From Vagococcus acidifermentans (lineage in GTDB: Bacteria; Bacillota; Bacilli; Lactobacillales; Vagococcaceae): a DNA stretch of 64,000 nt. Below the pieces are notes generated by a model. That model was not told the DNA's origin, ran no database searches, and worked only from the letters and a program-made list of their open reading frames with translations. The stretch lies in the NCBI RefSeq assembly GCF_003987655.1, contig NZ_NGKC01000013.1:1-64000 (forward strand), in the 5' to 3' direction. Positions 45,146 through 53,651 of this stretch are shown piece by piece; within the stretch, counting starts at the first letter, position 1, and every line of letters begins with the position of its first letter. The position numbers and the translations under genes were made by a program.

Positions 45146-46063
45146 TTACTTTGTCAATCTAATTGTTTTGACTTCATATGCTTGAAGTTCAATATCAGTA
45201 TCTGCTTTGTAGCATATTTCAGTATTTTTTTCCATAAGATTTGTTTCTCTTAAATTAAATTTGCTGCATGACGTTATTTTTATCGACTGTTTGCCACCAG
45301 TTACGTTATTAATGCGCAAAATCCAACCATCGCCGTCCGCTGCTTTCTTCAATGCGCTAACCATCACCGGTTCTGATGAATCGATACTAATTTCCGGAAT
45401 GAACTCTTGGCCATCAGTAACAAGGAATGGAGTCGCATTTAGCTCCCAAGCCTCTTCGATTACTTTACCTTCAATGAAATCACCTTTATGAGGCAGCAAA
45501 CTGTAAATAAAGTGATGCTTTCCGATGTCTGCATTCGGATCAGGATAGATGCCTCCTTTGAGCAAACTTAATCTCATCTGATTATCCTTAATATCATAAC
45601 CATATTTGCAGTCGTTCAACAAGCCGACACCATAACCATGCTCGGACAAATCTGCCCATTGATGGCCGACTGTCTCAAATTTTGCCATATCCCAAGAAGT
45701 GTTCCAATGAGTTGGACGTTCAACATTCCCATATTGGATATCGTACAATGCTTTTGTGCTGCGGACATTAACATCAAACTTGACTTTCAGCAAACGTTGG
45801 TGCTCGCACCAGTCAACATCCGTAATAAAATCAATCCGCCGCGAATGCTTGTACACACGCATTTTTTGAGTCAGTTTCGACTGTCCGAAAACAGCATTTG
45901 ATGTGACGTCTGCAAACAACTCATTATTTTCAGTAACTGTTGTGCCACTGAATCGGATATCTGTCTTCTTCTCCTGATAATAAATATCTATATCCCATGC
46001 ATCAAAGTTCATTGGTTTGTCTTCAAACAATTGCAGGACATTGCCCGGACCGTTTACTGCCTA
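45146..46063 (-). pseudogene. GH38 alpha-mannosidase, C-terminal fragment
   Basis: The visible frame corresponds to the C-terminal beta-domain of family 38 mannosidases: NVLQLFEDKPMNFDAWDID, then RIDFITDVDWCEHQRLLKV, DMAKFETVGHQWADLSEHGYGVGLLNDCKYGY and SLLKGGIYPDPNADIGKH. Full enzymes are about 850-1050 residues and carry the catalytic Asp in the N-terminal barrel, all of which is missing. Family similarity begins at about 46063, just after in-frame stops. An ATG at 46030 could start a 294-residue piece, but it would have no active site. A deletion scar lies at about 46060. Confidence 0.85.
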
Positions 46064-46134
46064 TTAAGTAAAATAAAACGAACAAAATTGATTTATGCCT
46101 ATACCAAACCAACTATGAATTTCAATAACAAAAC

Positions 46135-46170
46135 CTCCCTAAAAAAGTAGCAATGTACCTTTTTAGAGAG
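46135..46170 (-). terminator. Terminator of the hydrogenase operon
   Basis: CTCCCTAAAAAAGTA (46135-46149) pairs with TACCTTTTTAGAGAG (46156-46170), a 15-bp stem with few mismatches. On the minus strand GTTTTGTTATT follows. It sits about 28 bases after the hydrogenase stop. Confidence 0.75.
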
Positions 46171-46197
46171 ATTTTGACAACACATTTTTTTCTTCAA

Positions 46198-47940
46198 CTA
46201 TCCGCCAAACCGCGCCCTCGCCACATACGACGTGTGCAGCAGTTCATGCGCCTTCTCGCCGCCCGGTTTGCCGAGATATTCATCATAAACAGCATGGACC
46301 ACCGGCGTCGAGTGACTGGTGCGGTAAAGACTGTGGTGATCGATGTCATACAGCGCTTTGGCCCTGAGTGCTTTGACATCGTAATTGTTCCTCACGCTGT
46401 CACGCGGAATCACCTGTCCGCCGCCGTTAATACAACCTCCCGGGCACGCCATGATTTCTATCATGTCAAATTGCTTGCGGCCGGATTTGACGTCTTCAAT
46501 AATTTTTCTGGCATTGGCAAGACCTGATACAGCCGCAACTCTAATCGTTATGTCGCCAATGACATATTGCGCTTCTTTGATACCTTCTGTCCCTCTGACT
46601 TCCACGATATCGGTTCTGTCAAAATCGGGACTCAGCATGCGACCGGCTGTTCGAATCGCCGCTTCCAGCACACCGCCGCTGGCACCAAAGATACTGCCGG
46701 CACCTGAATAGACATCAAACGGATTGTCTGGTTTTTCCGGCTGCAATTTGTCAAACTTCAAGCCCATTTCTTTTATCATCTGAGCCAGTTCGCGTGTCGT
46801 CAAAGCGATGTCCACGTCTTGCAGTTCCGAGTGCAGCTGTTCCGGCCGGCTAACTTCAAACTTCTTGGCCGTACACGGAATGATACTCACAACCACCAAA
46901 TCTTCCGGGTCAATATTTTCTTTTTCACAATAATACGTCTTCAGCAGTGCACCGAACATTTGTTGCGGCGACTTGCATGTCGACAGATTCGGAATCATTT
47001 CCGGGTAATTATGTTCCAAGAACTTCACCCAGCCTGGACAGCAGGACGTAAACATCGGCATTTCCGCACCTTGCTGGATGCGTTCCACCAGTTCGTTGGC
47101 TTCTTCCACAATCGTGAAATCGGCCGCCACATCCATGCCGAATACTTCATCGAATCCGAGTCGGCGCAGTGCTGCAATCATCTGGCCCTCCACATTCGTG
47201 CCTAACGGGTAATCAAATGCCTCCCCCAGCTGCGCCCGGATGGACGGTGCGGTAAAGACGACGACACGTTTGGTCGGGTCATTCAGCGCATCCCATGCGT
47301 CATCCACATGATTTCTTTCCGACAAAGCGCCCACCGGACAGACAACGACACACTGCCCGCAGCCGACGCAGTTGGAATCGCCGAGTTCATAGTTGAATGC
47401 ACACGTGATGTGTGTTTCATGTCCTCTGTCGACCATCCCGATGGCCCCGATACTTTGCATCTCTTCACACGCTGTGACACAGCGGCGGCACAAGATGCAC
47501 TTGTTGTTATCCCTGACGATATAAGGAGAAGACATGTCAATCGGCACCTTGTTCTGGCGAGCCGGGAAGTAGTCCTCATCCACATTATATTCTTGGGAAA
47601 GCAGCTGTAATTCGCAAGAAGTGCTCTTGAAACATGAAAGACATTTTTTATCATGGTCAGACAGCAGCAACTCTAACGTCAGCTGCCGGGATTTTCTGAC
47701 AGCCGGCGTATTGGTATGGACAACCATTCCTTCTTCGACTGGCGCCATACAAGAAGCCACCAGATTTTTACGCCCTTCCACTTCAACCATACAAATGCGG
47801 CAGTCGCCCATCGCATTGACTTCTTTCAAATAACACAGTGTGGGAATAGTGATGCCCGACAGTCTGGCTGCGTCAAGGACGGTTGTTCCGCTTGGAACGG
47901 TCACTTTTTGATTGTTGATTGTTAAATTTATATTTGCCAT
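46198..47940 (-). CDS. hydA: [FeFe] hydrogenase, catalytic subunit (NADH-linked, HydA/HndD type)
   Basis: A 580-residue enzyme that makes or splits H2. N-terminal 2Fe-2S domain (Cys36, 47, 50, 64), a His-Cys 4Fe-4S cluster (His96, Cys100, 103, 109), two ferredoxin 4Fe-4S clusters (Cys148, 151, 154, 201 and Cys191, 194, 197, 158), then the H-cluster domain. L1 TSCCPGW supplies the proton-relay Cys300 and ligand Cys301, L2 IPCTAKKFE Cys356, and L3 MACPGGCINGGG Cys499 and Cys503. L2 has Ile354 where the family normally has Met (MPC). Third gene of a hydC-hydB-hydA set, the make-up of NAD-dependent, often electron-bifurcating, hydrogenases. Maturases HydE, HydF and HydG are not in this window. 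Confidence 0.95.
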   Translation of the reverse strand: MANINLTINNQKVTVPSGTTVLDAARLSGITIPTLCYLKEVNAMGDCRICMVEVEGRKNLVASCMAPVEEGMVVHTNTPAVRKSRQLTLELLLSDHDKKCLSCFKSTSCELQLLSQEYNVDEDYFPARQNKVPIDMSSPYIVRDNNKCILCRRCVTACEEMQSIGAIGMVDRGHETHITCAFNYELGDSNCVGCGQCVVVCPVGALSERNHVDDAWDALNDPTKRVVVFTAPSIRAQLGEAFDYPLGTNVEGQMIAALRRLGFDEVFGMDVAADFTIVEEANELVERIQQGAEMPMFTSCCPGWVKFLEHNYPEMIPNLSTCKSPQQMFGALLKTYYCEKENIDPEDLVVVSIIPCTAKKFEVSRPEQLHSELQDVDIALTTRELAQMIKEMGLKFDKLQPEKPDNPFDVYSGAGSIFGASGGVLEAAIRTAGRMLSPDFDRTDIVEVRGTEGIKEAQYVIGDITIRVAAVSGLANARKIIEDVKSGRKQFDMIEIMACPGGCINGGGQVIPRDSVRNNYDVKALRAKALYDIDHHSLYRTSHSTPVVHAVYDEYLGKPGGEKAHELLHTSYVARARFGG

Positions 47941-47952
47941 TAGACTGCCTCC

Positions 47953-49842
47953 TTACACTTTCTCAATTGCGTTAAAGTGACAAATATCATAGCAGGCGCC
48001 GCATTTGATACACAAGTTCTGATCGATGACATGCGGTTCCTTGCGATCGCCGGAAATCGCCTGAGTCGGACACTGGCGGAAGCAAGCGTGACAGCCTGTA
48101 CATTTTTCCGGAATAATTTTAAACTGGAACAAGGATTTACAGACACCGGCCGGACAATATTTTTCTTCAATATGTGCAATGTATTCGTCTCTGAAATAAC
48201 GCATCGTGGACAGAACCGGATTAGCCGCTGTTTGCCCTAATGCACACAGTGACGACTTTTGCATGTGTTGCGACAGCTCTTCTATTTTATCCAAGTCCTC
48301 CATGGTGCCGTTGCCTGAGGTAATCTTCTCCAAAAGCTCAAGCAGGCGCTTGGTTCCAATACGGCACGGTGCACATTTACCGCAGCTTTCATCCACAGTA
48401 AATTCCAAGTAAAACTTAGCAATGTCTACCATACAGGTGCCATCATCAAGCACAATCATCCCGCCGGAGCCCATCATGCTGCCGAGCTTCACCAGATTTT
48501 CATAATCAACCGGCGTGTCTTTCAATGTCGCCGGGATACAGCCGCCGCTAGGTCCGCCGGTCTGAACTGCTTTAAATTCCCGGCCTTCCGGAATACCGCC
48601 GCCTATTTCTTCGACAATTTCACTGATGGTTGTGCCCATCGGTACTTCCACTAGACCCACATTATTCACATCTCCGCCAAGTGCGAATACTTTCGTGCCT
48701 TTCGAGGATTCTGTCCCGACAGCATTAAACCACTCTGCACCGTTTAAAATAATTTGCGGGATGTTGGCATACGTTTCAACATTATTCAACACCGTCGGCT
48801 TGCCGAACAAACCTTTAACTGCCGGAAACGGCGGACGCGGACGCGGTTCGCCGCGATTACCTTCGATACTGGCCATTAAAGCGGTTTCTTCGCCGCACAC
48901 AAATGCCCCTGCCCCCAGCTTGATGTCGATGTCAAAACTAAAATCGGTATTAAAAATATTTTTCCCCAGCAGACCTTGTTCTCGCGCCTGCTGAATCGCA
49001 ATCGTCAGCCGTTTCACTGCAATCGGGTATTCTGCACGCACATAGACATACCCTTGATTGGCACCGATACTGTAGCCGGCAATCGCCATTGCTTCAATCA
49101 CCGAATGCGGGTCGCCTTCCAAAATAGACCGGTCCATAAAAGCGCCGGGGTCGCCTTCGTCCGCGTTACAACAGACGTATTTCTGATCGTTACGGCTTTG
49201 CATGGCAAACTGCCACTTCTGACCGGTCAGAAAGCCGCCGCCTCCTCTTCCCTTTAAGCCGGATTGAACCATCGTGCGAATCACATCATTCTGGCTCATC
49301 TCGGTGAGTACCTTATGCAAGGCAAAGTAACCGTCCCGTGCAATGTATTCGGTGATGTCCTCCGGATCAATCACACCGCAATTGCGAAGCGACAAGCGCT
49401 TCTGTTTAGAATAGAAGTCCGTTTCTTGCAGTGCTTTGACACTGCCGTCCTTACTGACGGTTTCTTTATACAAATATTTGGTTACAACATTACCGTCGCG
49501 AATATGTTCCTGCACGACCTTTTTCACATGCTTCGCGGTCATTTGCGAATAAAACACGCCTTCAGGATACACAATAACAACCGGACCCAACGCACACAAA
49601 CCGAAACAGCCCGTCTTGACAAGCTGGACCCCCACATCCAGATTTTCTTCTGCCAAACATTCTTTAAAAGCGGCAATCACCCCATCTGCCCCGGAAGCGT
49701 GGCAGCCTGTGCCGCCGCAAACCAGAATCTGTCTGTCTACGTGGTTTTCTTCCAGCTCTTCAAAGGTGTCATGAATGGCAGCCCTTGCGCTGACAAGCGG
49801 TCTGTAACGTGTTTTAACTGCATTTAATTCACGAATATCCAT
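47953..49842 (-). CDS. hydB: NADH-binding hydrogenase subunit (NuoF-like, HydB/HndC type)
   Basis: A 629-residue flavoprotein. A thioredoxin-like 2Fe-2S domain (Cys42, 47, 79, 83) is followed by the NuoF core with the FMN loop GRGGGGF (198-204), the NADH/FMN site NADEGDPGAF, an SLBB-type region (about 385-440), the 4Fe-4S site ESCGKCAPC (Cys487, 490, 493, 533), and a C-terminal pair of ferredoxin clusters (Cys581, 584, 587, 621 and Cys611, 614, 617, 591). It takes electrons from NADH and passes them to HydA. In bifurcating relatives, a ferredoxin is used as well. Twelve bases upstream of hydA. Confidence 0.95.
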   Translation of the reverse strand: MDIRELNAVKTRYRPLVSARAAIHDTFEELEENHVDRQILVCGGTGCHASGADGVIAAFKECLAEENLDVGVQLVKTGCFGLCALGPVVIVYPEGVFYSQMTAKHVKKVVQEHIRDGNVVTKYLYKETVSKDGSVKALQETDFYSKQKRLSLRNCGVIDPEDITEYIARDGYFALHKVLTEMSQNDVIRTMVQSGLKGRGGGGFLTGQKWQFAMQSRNDQKYVCCNADEGDPGAFMDRSILEGDPHSVIEAMAIAGYSIGANQGYVYVRAEYPIAVKRLTIAIQQAREQGLLGKNIFNTDFSFDIDIKLGAGAFVCGEETALMASIEGNRGEPRPRPPFPAVKGLFGKPTVLNNVETYANIPQIILNGAEWFNAVGTESSKGTKVFALGGDVNNVGLVEVPMGTTISEIVEEIGGGIPEGREFKAVQTGGPSGGCIPATLKDTPVDYENLVKLGSMMGSGGMIVLDDGTCMVDIAKFYLEFTVDESCGKCAPCRIGTKRLLELLEKITSGNGTMEDLDKIEELSQHMQKSSLCALGQTAANPVLSTMRYFRDEYIAHIEEKYCPAGVCKSLFQFKIIPEKCTGCHACFRQCPTQAISGDRKEPHVIDQNLCIKCGACYDICHFNAIEKV

Positions 49843-49853
49843 GCAACACTTAC

Positions 49854-50354
49854 CTACCCTTTCTTTTTCTGATACGTTTGTAAAATCTTCGCAACCTTCC
49901 TCGGATTCACCTTACCATACACATCCTCATTCACTTGGACAACGGGTGCCAAACCGCAAGCACCGACACACCGGGTCGCATCAAGGGAAAACAAGCCGTC
50001 TGCCTGACATTCGCCTGATTTGATTCCCAGCTGATTTTCAACTTCTTCCAAAACTTTGTCTGCCCCTTTGACATAACAGGCTGTGCCGAGACAGACATTG
50101 ACTTTGTACGTCCCCTTCGGTTCCAGATAAAATTGAGAATAAAACGTGACAACACCATAAACATGCGACAGAGAAAGATTCAGTCCTTCGGCAATCATTT
50201 TCTGCACTTCTTCAGGGAGGTAGCCGTAAATATCCTGCGCACCATGAAGCACATGCATCAAACCGCCCTGAACATCTTTATATGCCGCAATCAATTCGTG
50301 CAGTTGTTTTTCCTGCTCTGCTGTTCCGCTGAACGCAGATGTTACTTGTTCCAT
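49854..50354 (-). CDS. hydC: Hydrogenase 2Fe-2S subunit (NuoE-like, HydC/HndA type)
   Basis: A 166-residue NuoE homologue. The helical N-terminus is followed by a thioredoxin-like fold that binds 2Fe-2S through Cys88 and Cys93 (CLGTACYVKG) and Cys129 and Cys133 (CVGACGLAPV). It partners the NuoF-like subunit. Eleven bases separate it from hydB; RBS AAGGAG. Confidence 0.94.
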   Translation of the reverse strand: MEQVTSAFSGTAEQEKQLHELIAAYKDVQGGLMHVLHGAQDIYGYLPEEVQKMIAEGLNLSLSHVYGVVTFYSQFYLEPKGTYKVNVCLGTACYVKGADKVLEEVENQLGIKSGECQADGLFSLDATRCVGACGLAPVVQVNEDVYGKVNPRKVAKILQTYQKKKG

Positions 50355-50383
50355 GTAAACACTCCTTCCGAAAAGTAGTTATA

Positions 50384-50926
50384 TCAAATAGTTTTGCGGT
50401 TTCTAACTTGAGATAATATGGGGAGAATCGCCGTTGCAGCCAGCCCGCCGATTACAGCCGTCACCAGCTGCGGTACGGAAAACATCCCAGACAATATCTG
50501 TGCTTGCGGCTCTGGCGGTGCAATCAAAATCGGTACAACAAATTTCACAATCGTGAGATAGAGTACCAAAAATTTGCTGATGGCACCGGCAACACATGCA
50601 ATCAGATGCTTCACATGGGTGTTGCTGATGTCTGCGCGGGTCACCAGATGCCACACTAAAACCAAGACCATGTTGCCTAGGGCGATAAATGGCAAGATAA
50701 CTAAAAAAGCCGGTCCCATTCCGAACATCCTAGCAACAAATGGCGATAATACAGCAACCGTCAACCCACTAGATAATCCGACAATCGAACCAGCAACAAT
50801 TAGCACAAGATTTACAAACGACCCCGTCAAAAGCGTGTTTTTTAACGGACTGGTCAACATCTGAATGACAATCAGCAACGCAAGCGATAAACCTGTTTCC
50901 GTAATCCACCGGCTTTTGTTTGTCAT
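50384..50926 (-). CDS. ECF transporter S component-like membrane protein
   Basis: A 180-residue protein with about five to six membrane helices. It resembles the substrate-binding (S) components of energy-coupling factor transporters: TGSFVNLVLIVAGSIVGLSSGLTVAVLSPFVARMFG, a helix-loop-helix with the A-x-x-x-A-like GAISKF/AVIGGLAA pattern. No EcfA or EcfT gene is adjacent, so it would share a general module. It is the first gene of the hydrogenase operon (29 bases before hydC), which suggests that it imports something the hydrogenase needs, such as a vitamin or metal. The substrate is unknown. RBS AAAAGGGGG. Confidence 0.75.
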   Translation of the reverse strand: MTNKSRWITETGLSLALLIVIQMLTSPLKNTLLTGSFVNLVLIVAGSIVGLSSGLTVAVLSPFVARMFGMGPAFLVILPFIALGNMVLVLVWHLVTRADISNTHVKHLIACVAGAISKFLVLYLTIVKFVVPILIAPPEPQAQILSGMFSVPQLVTAVIGGLAATAILPILSQVRNRKTI

Positions 50927-50972
50927 AACTATTTTCCCCCTTTTGTCTAAAGACCGATACTTCTTTTAATAA

Positions 50973-51053
50973 ATGTGAAAAAAATCACTAATGAATGTAA
51001 AACATTGGATTAAATTATTATCTATTATACCATAGCGTGGGATAGTCGTTCAA
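50973..51053 (-). promoter_or_regulatory. Hydrogenase operon promoter with a Rex-box-like site
   Basis: On the minus strand TTGAAC (51048-51053) and TATAAT (51024-51029) are 18 bases apart. Downstream, TGTGA-AAAAAA-TCACT (50974-50989 on the plus strand) differs from the Rex consensus TGTGA-N6-TCACA by one base. It would lie about 30-45 bases after the start site, where bound Rex could block elongation until NADH is high. Confidence 0.6.
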
Positions 51054-51107
51054 AAAAAGATGATAAAAATTAATTTTTATACAATTAAAAAATTATTTTT
51101 TAGTTAA

Positions 51108-51130
51108 ACCACCGACAAATTGTCGGTGGT
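51108..51130 (-). terminator. Hairpin after the aldo/keto reductase gene
   Basis: ACCACCGACA and TGTCGGTGGT form a perfect 10-bp stem with a three-base loop, five bases after the reductase stop. The T run is interrupted (TTTAAC), so termination may be partial. Confidence 0.7.
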
Positions 51131-51134
51131 CTGT

Positions 51135-52124
51135 TTAATCAGCTAATATCTTGTCAATTGTGTCAAGCTCGCTAGCCGTAAAGGATAAATTATCCAGTGC
51201 TTTGACGTTGTCCTGCAGCTGGCTGAGTCGACTTGCCCCGATCAGGACGCTGGCGACGGTGTCCTCACGTAACAACCAGGCAATGGCCATCTCGGCCATC
51301 GTCTGACCGCGCTCCTGCGCAAGTTGATTTAACTGCTTCACTTTAGCCAGTGACGCATCCACCCTGTCTTTATCAAGGAACGGGCTGTCTGTCCTTGCAG
51401 CGCGGGAATCTGCCGGGATACCTTTCAAATAACGATTGGTCAACAAGCCTTGAGCCAGCGGACTGTAAACGATGGCACCTTTTTGCTCCTTAGCCAGCAT
51501 GTCTGTCAGACCGTTTTCTATCTCACGGTCGAACATATTGTAGCGCGGCTGATGAATGACAAACGGTGTCTTCAGTTCTTTGAAAACAGCAATGATGTCC
51601 TCCGTCTGCTGTGCCGAATAATTCGAAATGCCGATATACAATGCTTTCCCTTGTCTGACCAGCAAATCCAGCGCTGAGGCAGTTTCCTCAAGGCATGTAT
51701 CCGGGTCCGGGCGGTGATGGTAAAAAATATCCACATAATCGAGTCCCAGCCGGCGCAAACTCTGGTCACAACTGGCAGTGATGTATTTTTTTGATCCCCA
51801 TTCGCCGTATGGCCCCTCCCACATATAAAAACCGGCTTTGCTGGAAATAATCAATTCATCACGATAACCTTTCAAATCTTCCCTGAAAATCCGTCCGAAG
51901 TTTTCTTCCGCACTGCCTGGCGGCGGACCGTAGTTGTTCGCCAAATCGAAGTGGGTGATCCCCATGTCGAATGCCCCGCGGATAATTGCCCGCTGATTCT
52001 CCAACTGGTCCACATCGCCGAAATTATGCCAAAGTCCCAATGAAATCGCCGGCAGTTTCAGTCCGCTGTTGCCGACACGGTTATACGTCATTGATTGATA
52101 GCGATTGCTGTCTGCTTGATACAT
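51135..52124 (-). CDS. Aldo/keto reductase, YghZ/Gpr type
   Basis: A 329-residue NADPH-dependent TIM-barrel reductase, closest in pattern to YghZ (L-glyceraldehyde 3-phosphate reductase) and potassium-channel beta-subunit relatives. Catalytic set: Asp and Tyr in HFDLANNYGPPPGSAEENFG, Lys in IISSKAGFYMWEGPYGEWGS, His in DIFYHHRPDP. The C-terminus binds the cofactor (VLIGASRLSQL). The ATG at 52124 sits nine bases after AAAGGGG; the TTG upstream is too close. Likely role: clearing reactive aldehydes or methylglyoxal. Confidence 0.9.
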   Translation of the reverse strand: MYQADSNRYQSMTYNRVGNSGLKLPAISLGLWHNFGDVDQLENQRAIIRGAFDMGITHFDLANNYGPPPGSAEENFGRIFREDLKGYRDELIISSKAGFYMWEGPYGEWGSKKYITASCDQSLRRLGLDYVDIFYHHRPDPDTCLEETASALDLLVRQGKALYIGISNYSAQQTEDIIAVFKELKTPFVIHQPRYNMFDREIENGLTDMLAKEQKGAIVYSPLAQGLLTNRYLKGIPADSRAARTDSPFLDKDRVDASLAKVKQLNQLAQERGQTMAEMAIAWLLREDTVASVLIGASRLSQLQDNVKALDNLSFTASELDTIDKILAD

Positions 52125-52314
52125 CTGCTGCAACCCCTTTCTGTTTGATATATTCAGTTTATCATATTACTCATGATGTCCCCACTAAAATTTTTTCCCG
52201 CTTTCTAAATTTTGTGTAAACATCCCGTTTCTTTCATGTACGATGTGGCAAAAAGACTGCTGCGTGTGATATGCTTGACATAGAAAATAGCGCATGTAAG
52301 AAAGGAGGACATTC

Positions 52315-52503
52315 ATGCACAACCGGTATGACGCACCCCGCTTTCGCGTCACACTGAACACTGACAGTAATTTGTTTGTCGTTTATATGGCAGGCAATGA
52401 TGCATTGTCGGCTCACGGTGTGACCATTGAAGAAGCGAAAATGAAGCTGGTCAACTTGCTCAGGCAAGCCATGATCGCGGAGCAGCCACATTCATGCAGA
52501 TAA
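52315..52503 (+). CDS. Small protein, 62 residues, HicB-like outline
   Basis: The ATG at 52315 follows a strong RBS (AAAGGAGG). The sequence reads FRVTLNTDSNLFVVYMAGND then ALSAHGVTIEEAKMKLVNLL, a strand-strand-strand-helix pattern with the HGxTxEEAxxxL turn that recalls the partial RNase H-like fold of HicB antitoxins, without the C-terminal DNA-binding part. No HicA toxin gene is beside it. It is a monocistronic gene between two minus-strand units. Function not known. Confidence 0.6.
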   Translation: MHNRYDAPRFRVTLNTDSNLFVVYMAGNDALSAHGVTIEEAKMKLVNLLRQAMIAEQPHSCR

Positions 52504-52536
52504 GCACATGAGTGTTTTTTATTGCCTGAAACTTCC

Positions 52537-53529
52537 TTAAGCATGCCCTCGAAAATCCTCCTGTACAGTCAGACGCTTCACCAGCCGGACAGCAAGCGGC
52601 TCTTCCGGTATTTTTTTATCATTCAACGCATTGTATATATAGATGAATGAATTAACAGCCTGCTTGTCGAGGCTGTATTCCACTGTGGTCAGATGCATCA
52701 GTTCGCTTAATCGGCTGTTGTCAAAACCGATTACCGCCACATCGTCAGGCACCGAGTAACCTAACAACTGCAGCGACGACATAAACTGTGCGGCAATGTC
52801 GTCTGAAAAAAATGCCAGCGCGTCACATCGCTCATCTTGCTCAGCCCATTGTTTTGCAATAACTTGACCGCTGCGTTCAAAATTACTGTTGGTCGACACC
52901 CACGCATCTGCCAGTGCCAACTTTTTTTCCCGATAAAAGTCGTCAATTGCCTGCAGGCGGGCCTGTGTATTCAAATTCTTCGCACTGCCGAGAATATGGC
53001 CGATTTTGCGGTAGCCGCAGTCGTACAAATAATTCAGGCTCATCACATACCCGTCATAATGGTCTACGTAAGATGAGTAGATGTTTGGGGAATCGATACG
53101 GTGCCACGTGGCAATCGGACCATACATGCTATACGCTGCGATCGTCTCCCAGTCATTGCTGCGCGTCAAAATAAAGACCCCGTCAATTTGTTTGTATTTC
53201 ATCAGATTCAGCGCATCCAATTCTTTTTGTTTGTCTCCGCCGGTAAAATATAAGTGGATAAAGTACCCGTAATTTCTGGCGATTTGGGTGAATGTTTCCA
53301 AAAAAACACCCAGCGTATCAAAATAGCCTTGAGCAAGAAAGCCGATGGTTTTTGTTTCGCCGGATTGGAAATGACGGGCAAGGGCATTGGGGATATACCC
53401 GGTATCTGCCATCGCTTTCAAAACTTTTTCTCTGCTCTCCTTGCTGACATAGCCGTTGCCGGATACGACCCGCGAGACTGTCGACTTGGAAACACCGGCA
53501 GCTTTAGCCACATCTATAATCGTCGCCAT
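52537..53529 (-). CDS. LacI-family repressor of the beta-glucosidase gene
   Basis: A 330-residue repressor. The HTH is ATIIDVAKAAGVSKSTVSRV (residues 2-21), with the hinge helix near residue 50 (PNALARHFQSG). A periplasmic-binding-like sensor domain follows, and VAVIGFDNSRLSELMHLTTVEYS lies near the C-terminus. The 40 in-frame codons upstream lack an RBS; the ATG at 53529 after TGGAGAA is chosen. Divergent from the GH4 gene; the palindrome at 53586-53599 is its likely operator. Confidence 0.93.
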   Translation of the reverse strand: MATIIDVAKAAGVSKSTVSRVVSGNGYVSKESREKVLKAMADTGYIPNALARHFQSGETKTIGFLAQGYFDTLGVFLETFTQIARNYGYFIHLYFTGGDKQKELDALNLMKYKQIDGVFILTRSNDWETIAAYSMYGPIATWHRIDSPNIYSSYVDHYDGYVMSLNYLYDCGYRKIGHILGSAKNLNTQARLQAIDDFYREKKLALADAWVSTNSNFERSGQVIAKQWAEQDERCDALAFFSDDIAAQFMSSLQLLGYSVPDDVAVIGFDNSRLSELMHLTTVEYSLDKQAVNSFIYIYNALNDKKIPEEPLAVRLVKRLTVQEDFRGHA

Positions 53530-53579
53530 ATATTCATTCTCCAGTCTTTTCTTTTTAAAATAATTATAACAAATTCTCC

Positions 53580-53610
53580 TTGACATGGGAATGTTCCCAC
53601 ATATTATCAT
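53580..53610 (+). promoter_or_regulatory. Promoter and LacI-type operator of the GH4 gene
   Basis: TTGACA (53580-53585) with a TATCAT or TTATCA -10 at 53604-53610 (spacer 18-19). Between them, TGGGAA-TG-TTCCCA (53586-53599) is an inverted repeat with perfect 6-bp arms. A repressor bound there would cover the space between the two promoter boxes. Confidence 0.65.
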
Positions 53611-53651
53611 AAGAATGTAACCACTCTCAAAAAGTTGAAGGAGGATCATTT

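Noticed and set aside
52246-52261. TGGCAAAAAGACTGCT, a possible third -24/-12 promoter before the 62-residue gene
   Set aside because: GG-N10-GC spacing fits, but two consensus positions (C after TGGCA and the first T of TTGC) are wrong and no ACACT enhancer repeat lies upstream.
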